From Variovorax soli NBRC 106424 (GTDB lineage Bacteria; Pseudomonadota; Gammaproteobacteria; Burkholderiales; Burkholderiaceae_C), in the NCBI RefSeq assembly GCF_001591385.1, contig NZ_BCUU01000013.1, forward strand, positions 1-64,000: a stretch of DNA of 64,000 nucleotides. Reading direction: 5' to 3'. The translations under genes were made by a program, and so were the position numbers. Positions within the stretch are counted from its first letter, which is position 1. Every line of letters begins with the position of its first letter. The notes under the pieces are model-generated. The model had not been told where the DNA came from, ran no database searches, and worked only from the letters and a program-made list of their open reading frames with translations. This document shows, one piece after another, positions 60,423-64,000 of the stretch.

Positions 60423-61919
60423 TCAGGCGCGCCGCGACAACGCCAGATAGATGACGAAGCCCAGCGCCATGCCGATGAACCAGGCGTAGTTGGCTGCGCC
60501 CTGCAGCGTGGGAACCAGCACGCACAGCGTGGGCACCACGGCCGCGGGGATCAGCGCCCACACCGCCTTGCGGTTCACGCCGTTGGTGTACCAGTAGGCG
60601 CCCTGGGGGCTCATGGTGTAGAGCGCGTCCACGTCCACATGCTGCTTGCGCACCAGGTAGAAGTCGGCAATGAGGATGCCGAACAGCGGGCCGATGAAGG
60701 AGCCCAGGATGTCCAGCGTGTAGTGGATGACCTCGGGGTTGTTGTAGAGGTTCCACGGTGTGATGAAGATCGAGCCCACCGCGGCGATCATGCCGCCGGT
60801 GCGCCAGCTGATCTTGCTGGGCGCGCAGTTGGAGAAGTCGAAGGCCGGCGACACGAAGTTGGCCACGATGTTGATGCCCACGGTGGCGATCATGAAGGTG
60901 AGTGCGCCCAGCACGACGGCCGTGGTGCTGTCGATCTTCGCCACGGTGTGCACCGGGTCGGTGATGAGCTCGCCGAACACCGGCAGCGTGGCGGCGGTGG
61001 TGATCACCGACAGCAGCGAGAAGAACAGGAAGTTGACCGGCAGGCCCCAGAAGTTGCCCTTCTTCACCGCGTCGAAGCTCTTGCCGTAGCGCGAGAAGTC
61101 GCCGAAGTTGAGCATCGGGCCGCTGAAGTAGCTCACCACCAGCGCAATGGCGCTGAGCATCACCGGCACGGCGGCCACGCCTTCGAACTTGACGCCGCCC
61201 AGGTTCATGTCGATGTTGTTCCAGCCGGCCTTCCACACCAGCCAGCCGCACAGCACGGCCATCACCACGTACACGGCCGGGCCGGCCCAGTCGATGAAGC
61301 GGCGGATGGCTTCCATGCCGTGCCAGAACACGAAGGCCTGCAGCACCCACATGAGCATGAAGGCGATCCAGCCCAGCGTGGACAGGCCGGCAAAGCCGTG
61401 CAGCTTCACGTCCGCGTAGGGCGCCAGGTTGGGAAAGAAGTGCAGCGCCAGCAGCATGAAGGCGCTGGAGGCCAGGTAGGTCTGGATGCCGTACCAGGCC
61501 ACCGCGATCAGCCCGCGGATGACGGCCGGCACGTTGGCGCCCAGCACGCCGAACGATGCCCGGCAGATCACCGGGTAGGGCGTGCCCGTCACCTGGCTGG
61601 GCTTGGCCACCAGGTTGCAGAAGAACTGCACGATGCAGATGCCCACCACGAGCGACACCAGCACCTGCCAGCTCGACAGGCCCAGCGAGAACAGGCTGCC
61701 GGCCGTGATGTAGCCGCCCACGCTGTGCACATCGGACATCCAGAAGGCAAAGATGTTGTATTGGCTCCAGCCCTGCTTCTTCAGCGGGGCGAGGTCTTCG
61801 TTGGTCAGGCGCGGGTCGTAGCCCGGCTTGATCAGGGCGTTGGATTCCTCCGCATGCCCTGCCGCGGCATGGGAGGTGCCGGGCAGGGGGGCGGTGGCTT
61901 GGGTGACAGCGGTGCTCAT
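60423..61919 (-). CDS. NCS1-family nucleobase/allantoin/hydantoin permease
   Basis: This is a 498-residue, 12-helix symporter. SQYNIFAFWMSDVHSVGGYI near residue 50 is the substrate-site helix of NCS1 proteins. GIQTYLASSAFMLLAL, WVLQAFVFWHGMEAIRRFID and a NFSNCAP-like PAFDFSNCAPSKISW segment also fit. It resembles allantoin/hydantoin members such as PucI and Mhp1. CATAGGAGACAAACCC precedes the ATG at 61919. It heads the racemase and GntR genes on the minus strand and is fronted by a nested palindromic operator. Confidence 0.92.
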   Translation of the reverse strand: MSTAVTQATAPLPGTSHAAAGHAEESNALIKPGYDPRLTNEDLAPLKKQGWSQYNIFAFWMSDVHSVGGYITAGSLFSLGLSSWQVLVSLVVGICIVQFFCNLVAKPSQVTGTPYPVICRASFGVLGANVPAVIRGLIAVAWYGIQTYLASSAFMLLALHFFPNLAPYADVKLHGFAGLSTLGWIAFMLMWVLQAFVFWHGMEAIRRFIDWAGPAVYVVMAVLCGWLVWKAGWNNIDMNLGGVKFEGVAAVPVMLSAIALVVSYFSGPMLNFGDFSRYGKSFDAVKKGNFWGLPVNFLFFSLLSVITTAATLPVFGELITDPVHTVAKIDSTTAVVLGALTFMIATVGINIVANFVSPAFDFSNCAPSKISWRTGGMIAAVGSIFITPWNLYNNPEVIHYTLDILGSFIGPLFGILIADFYLVRKQHVDVDALYTMSPQGAYWYTNGVNRKAVWALIPAAVVPTLCVLVPTLQGAANYAWFIGMALGFVIYLALSRRA

Positions 61920-61972
61920 GGGTTTGTCTCCTATGGCTGGCGTGGGTGGATGTGGGTTCAAAGGCCGTTCAC

Positions 61973-62014
61973 TGATTGCACCCCATATTTGTATACAAAA
62001 AGTGGGTGCAATCA
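61973..62014. promoter_or_regulatory. Nested concentric palindromic operator before the NCS1 permease
   Basis: A 12-bp perfect palindrome TTTGTATACAAA at 61988-61999 is surrounded by a second, perfectly centred inverted repeat: TGATTGCACCC at 61973-61983 and GGGTGCAATCA at 62004-62014. Both share the centre between 61993 and 61994. The inner core is the FCD-GntR type site also found at 58726-58733. The outer arms could be a second regulator's site or could extend contacts. Confidence 0.75.
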
Positions 62015-62099
62015 AGAAAGATTGTGTAAGGACAGCCTCCGTGTTTTCCCTTGCCCCGGCGCTCGGCGGGATGTCGCGCCGTCGACGGCGAAGCCAAGA

Positions 62100-62113
62100 T
62101 GACAGAGATGTAA
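62100..62113 (+). promoter_or_regulatory. Possible CopR/CusR-type box before copA
   Basis: TGACA, four bases, TGTAA matches nine of the ten key bases of the copper-response pattern TGACA-N4-TGTCA known for CusR/CopR regulators. It lies 75 bases before the copA start. The regulator genes are not in the window. Confidence 0.4.
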
Positions 62114-62187
62114 GGTTTCGGTCGCGTGCCTGTTGGCATGGCGCCATACGATCCGGCCAGGCAAATCCATCGAGAGCAACCAAACCC

Positions 62188-64000
62188 ATGCACAAGAAGG
62201 TTCCCTTCGCGCCCCAGGCGACCCGCCAGCTGTTCGAGCGGCGGCGATTCGTCCAGGGCCTGGCCGCCGGCGGCGTGATGCTCGGGCTGTCGCCGTTCGC
62301 GCTGCCGGCGCATGCGGCGCGCCCGGGCGAAGCCGGCCCGTCCGTCCCCGAGCTGAGCGGTACGGAATTCAATCTCGAAGTCTCCGAACTGCCGGTGAAC
62401 TTCACCGGCAACGCGCGCATGGCCGTGGCCGTCAACGGTTCCATTCCCGCGCCCACGCTGCGCTGGCGCGAGGGCGACGAAGTCACCATCCGCGTGACCA
62501 ACAAGCTGCGCGAGGACACCTCCATCCACTGGCACGGAATCATCCTGCCCTTCCAGATGGACGGCGTGCCGGGCATCAGCTTCGCGGGCATTCCGCCGGG
62601 CACCACCTTCACCTACCGCTTCAAGGTGGAGCAGGCCGGCACCTACTGGTACCACTCGCACTCCGGCATGCAGGAGCAGATGGGCATGTACGGCGCCATC
62701 GTCATCGAGCCGCGCGAAGGCAATGGCACGCGCGTGCAGCGCGAACACGTCGTGCTGCTGTCCGACTGGAGCGATGAAGACCCCATGCGCGTCTTCGCCA
62801 AGCTCAAGGCCCAGAGCGACTACTACAACTTCAACCAGCCCACCGCGGTGGACTTCTTCCGCGACGTGCAGGCCGAGGGCATGAAGGCCGCGCTCGACAA
62901 GCGGCGCATGTGGAACCAGATGCGCATGAGCCCGACCGACCTGGGCGACCTGTCGTCCGCGACGCTGACCTACCTCATGAACGGCACCACGCCCGCCGGC
63001 AACTGGACCGGCCTGTTCCGGCCCGGCGAGAAGGTGCGCCTGCGCTTCATCAACGGCTCGGCCAACACCTTCTACGACGTGCGGATTCCGGGGCTCAAAC
63101 TGCGCATGGTCCAGGCCGACGGCGTGGACCAGGAGCCGGTCACGGTGGACGAGTTCCGCTTCGGGCCCGGCGAAACCTACGACGCCATCGTCGAGCCGAA
63201 GGACGACGCCTACACGGTGTTCGCCCAGTCGATGGAGCGCACCGGCTATGCCCGCGGCACCCTGGCCGTGCGTCCGGGCCTGACCTCCGACGTGCCGGCG
63301 CTGGACCGCCGCGAGTGGCTCACCATGGCCGACATGATGGGCGCCATGGGCGGCGGCACGGCTGGTGGCGGCATGGACCATGGTGCGATGAACCACGGCG
63401 CCATGAACCACGGCGCCATGAACCACCATGGCGCGATGGCGAACGCCGACGGCATGAACTCGGCGCATGCCGGTCACGCCATGCCCGCAGGTGCATCGGC
63501 CTCGCTGGCGCGCCCGAGCACGGTGGCTCGGCATGCGCGAACCGAGTACGGCCCCAGCACCGACATGCGCGTGGACATGGCCCGCACCAACCTGGACGAC
63601 CCCGGCATCGGCCTGCGCAACAACGGCCGGCGCGTGCTCACGCTGGCAGACCAGCACACCGTGGGTGGCCCGATGGATGTGCGCGGCGCCGAGCGCGAGA
63701 TCGAGCTGCACCTCACCGGCAACATGGAGCGCTACACCTGGTCGCTCGACGGCCTGGAATTCGGCAAGTCCACGCCGGTGACCCTGCGCTATGGCGAGCG
63801 GGTGCGCGTCATCCTGCACAACGACACCATGATGACCCACCCCATGCACCTGCATGGCATGTGGAGCGAACTGGAGGCGCCCGACGGCAGCTTCCTCGCG
63901 CGCCGCCACACGCTGCCCGTGCAGCCGGCGCAGCGCATCAGCTTCCTCGTCACCGCCGACGCGCTGGGGCGCTGGGCGTGGCATTGCCACCTGATGCTCC
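62188..64000 (+). CDS. copA: CopA-type multicopper oxidase (3' end outside window)
   Basis: At least 604 residues are in the window, and the frame is open at its end. A Tat signal (ERRRFVQGLAAGG) directs the folded enzyme to the periplasm. Copper motifs in order are HWHGI, YWYHSHSG, HPMHLHGM and WAWHCHLML, the type 1, 2 and 3 sites. A His/Met-rich stretch of MNHGA-type units at about residues 395-435 (MDHGAMNHGAMNHGAMNHHG) is the copper-loading loop typical of CopA. It oxidises Cu(I) to Cu(II) in copper resistance. It is divergent from the NCS1 permease, with 268 bases between. Confidence 0.95.
   Translation, partial: MHKKVPFAPQATRQLFERRRFVQGLAAGGVMLGLSPFALPAHAARPGEAGPSVPELSGTEFNLEVSELPVNFTGNARMAVAVNGSIPAPTLRWREGDEVTIRVTNKLREDTSIHWHGIILPFQMDGVPGISFAGIPPGTTFTYRFKVEQAGTYWYHSHSGMQEQMGMYGAIVIEPREGNGTRVQREHVVLLSDWSDEDPMRVFAKLKAQSDYYNFNQPTAVDFFRDVQAEGMKAALDKRRMWNQMRMSPTDLGDLSSATLTYLMNGTTPAGNWTGLFRPGEKVRLRFINGSANTFYDVRIPGLKLRMVQADGVDQEPVTVDEFRFGPGETYDAIVEPKDDAYTVFAQSMERTGYARGTLAVRPGLTSDVPALDRREWLTMADMMGAMGGGTAGGGMDHGAMNHGAMNHGAMNHHGAMANADGMNSAHAGHAMPAGASASLARPSTVARHARTEYGPSTDMRVDMARTNLDDPGIGLRNNGRRVLTLADQHTVGGPMDVRGAEREIELHLTGNMERYTWSLDGLEFGKSTPVTLRYGERVRVILHNDTMMTHPMHLHGMWSELEAPDGSFLARRHTLPVQPAQRISFLVTADALGRWAWHCHLML

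Noticed and set aside
61969-63990. A 673-codon frame antisense to copA
   Set aside because: Its composition is a His/Val/Ala-rich reflection of the copA codons. The plus strand holds all copper motifs and a Tat signal.

Overview
The window is GC-rich DNA (roughly two thirds G+C or more in the genes) from a betaproteobacterium. The gene content and order suggest Comamonadaceae, close to Variovorax or a related genus. The supports are the neighbourhood Smr, RadC, FKBP-type isomerase, IspH, SerS and tRNA-Ser, and a LuxR/RsaM/LuxI quorum-sensing set. The genus call is inference, since no ribosomal RNA or marker gene was compared.

Layout. At 1-2275 lie the end of a hypothetical gene and a divergent CorA-like membrane protein. 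At 2346-9980 is a nine-gene operon that looks like a 2-ketogluconate (kgu) pathway: an RraA-family enzyme, a complete polar-amino-acid-type ABC importer, KguE, KguK, KguD and a LacI-family PtxS-like regulator. It is headed by an 18-bp perfect palindrome that contains the known PtxS operator. At 10077-19704 are housekeeping and small-enzyme genes, including a PhnD-like binding protein, a truncated hemoglobin, a ferredoxin reductase, Smr, RadC, an FKBP isomerase, IspH, a PLP dehydratase, SerS and a tRNA-Ser(CGA).

At 19691-31510 an 11.8-kb integrated element sits in the 3' end of the tRNA-Ser, bounded by a 15-bp direct repeat. It carries a P4-type integrase, an AlpA-like regulator, a DnaB-N/RepA-like helicase, an HNH nuclease, a terminase-small-subunit-like protein, a lone HK97-fold capsid protein and a free-standing sigma-70 region-4 protein. 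A two-gene DUF1828 module lies at the right end. No large terminase, portal, protease or tail gene is present. Where the packaging genes would be expected, an antisense cargo of an ECF41-type sigma factor and a carboxymuconolactone-decarboxylase-like protein is inserted, with a match to the known ECF41 promoter. This is best read as a phage-satellite-like island and is the most unusual part of the window.

At 31625-40657 are an Lrp regulator with indolepyruvate ferredoxin oxidoreductase, the quorum-sensing locus (LuxR, RsaM/DUF4902, LuxI) and several small unknown genes. At 40672-46818 are an ArsR-led cluster (ArsR, AHSA1, DUF899, VOC, PncC), a formylglycine-generating-enzyme-like protein and a histidine kinase facing a LuxR-type response regulator. 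At 46904-56069 are TrpS with an added C-terminal domain, a site-2-type protease, a YciO protein, a DMT permease, a PHP phosphoesterase, a PerM-type protein, an aldo/keto reductase and a Tag glycosylase with an unusual C-terminal extension. At 56093-61999 is a purine/hydantoin-type uptake module: BMP lipoprotein, NCS2 permease, FCD-GntR regulator, Asp/Glu/hydantoin racemase and NCS1 permease. TGTATACA-centred operators stand in front of both permeases. The window ends inside a CopA multicopper oxidase.
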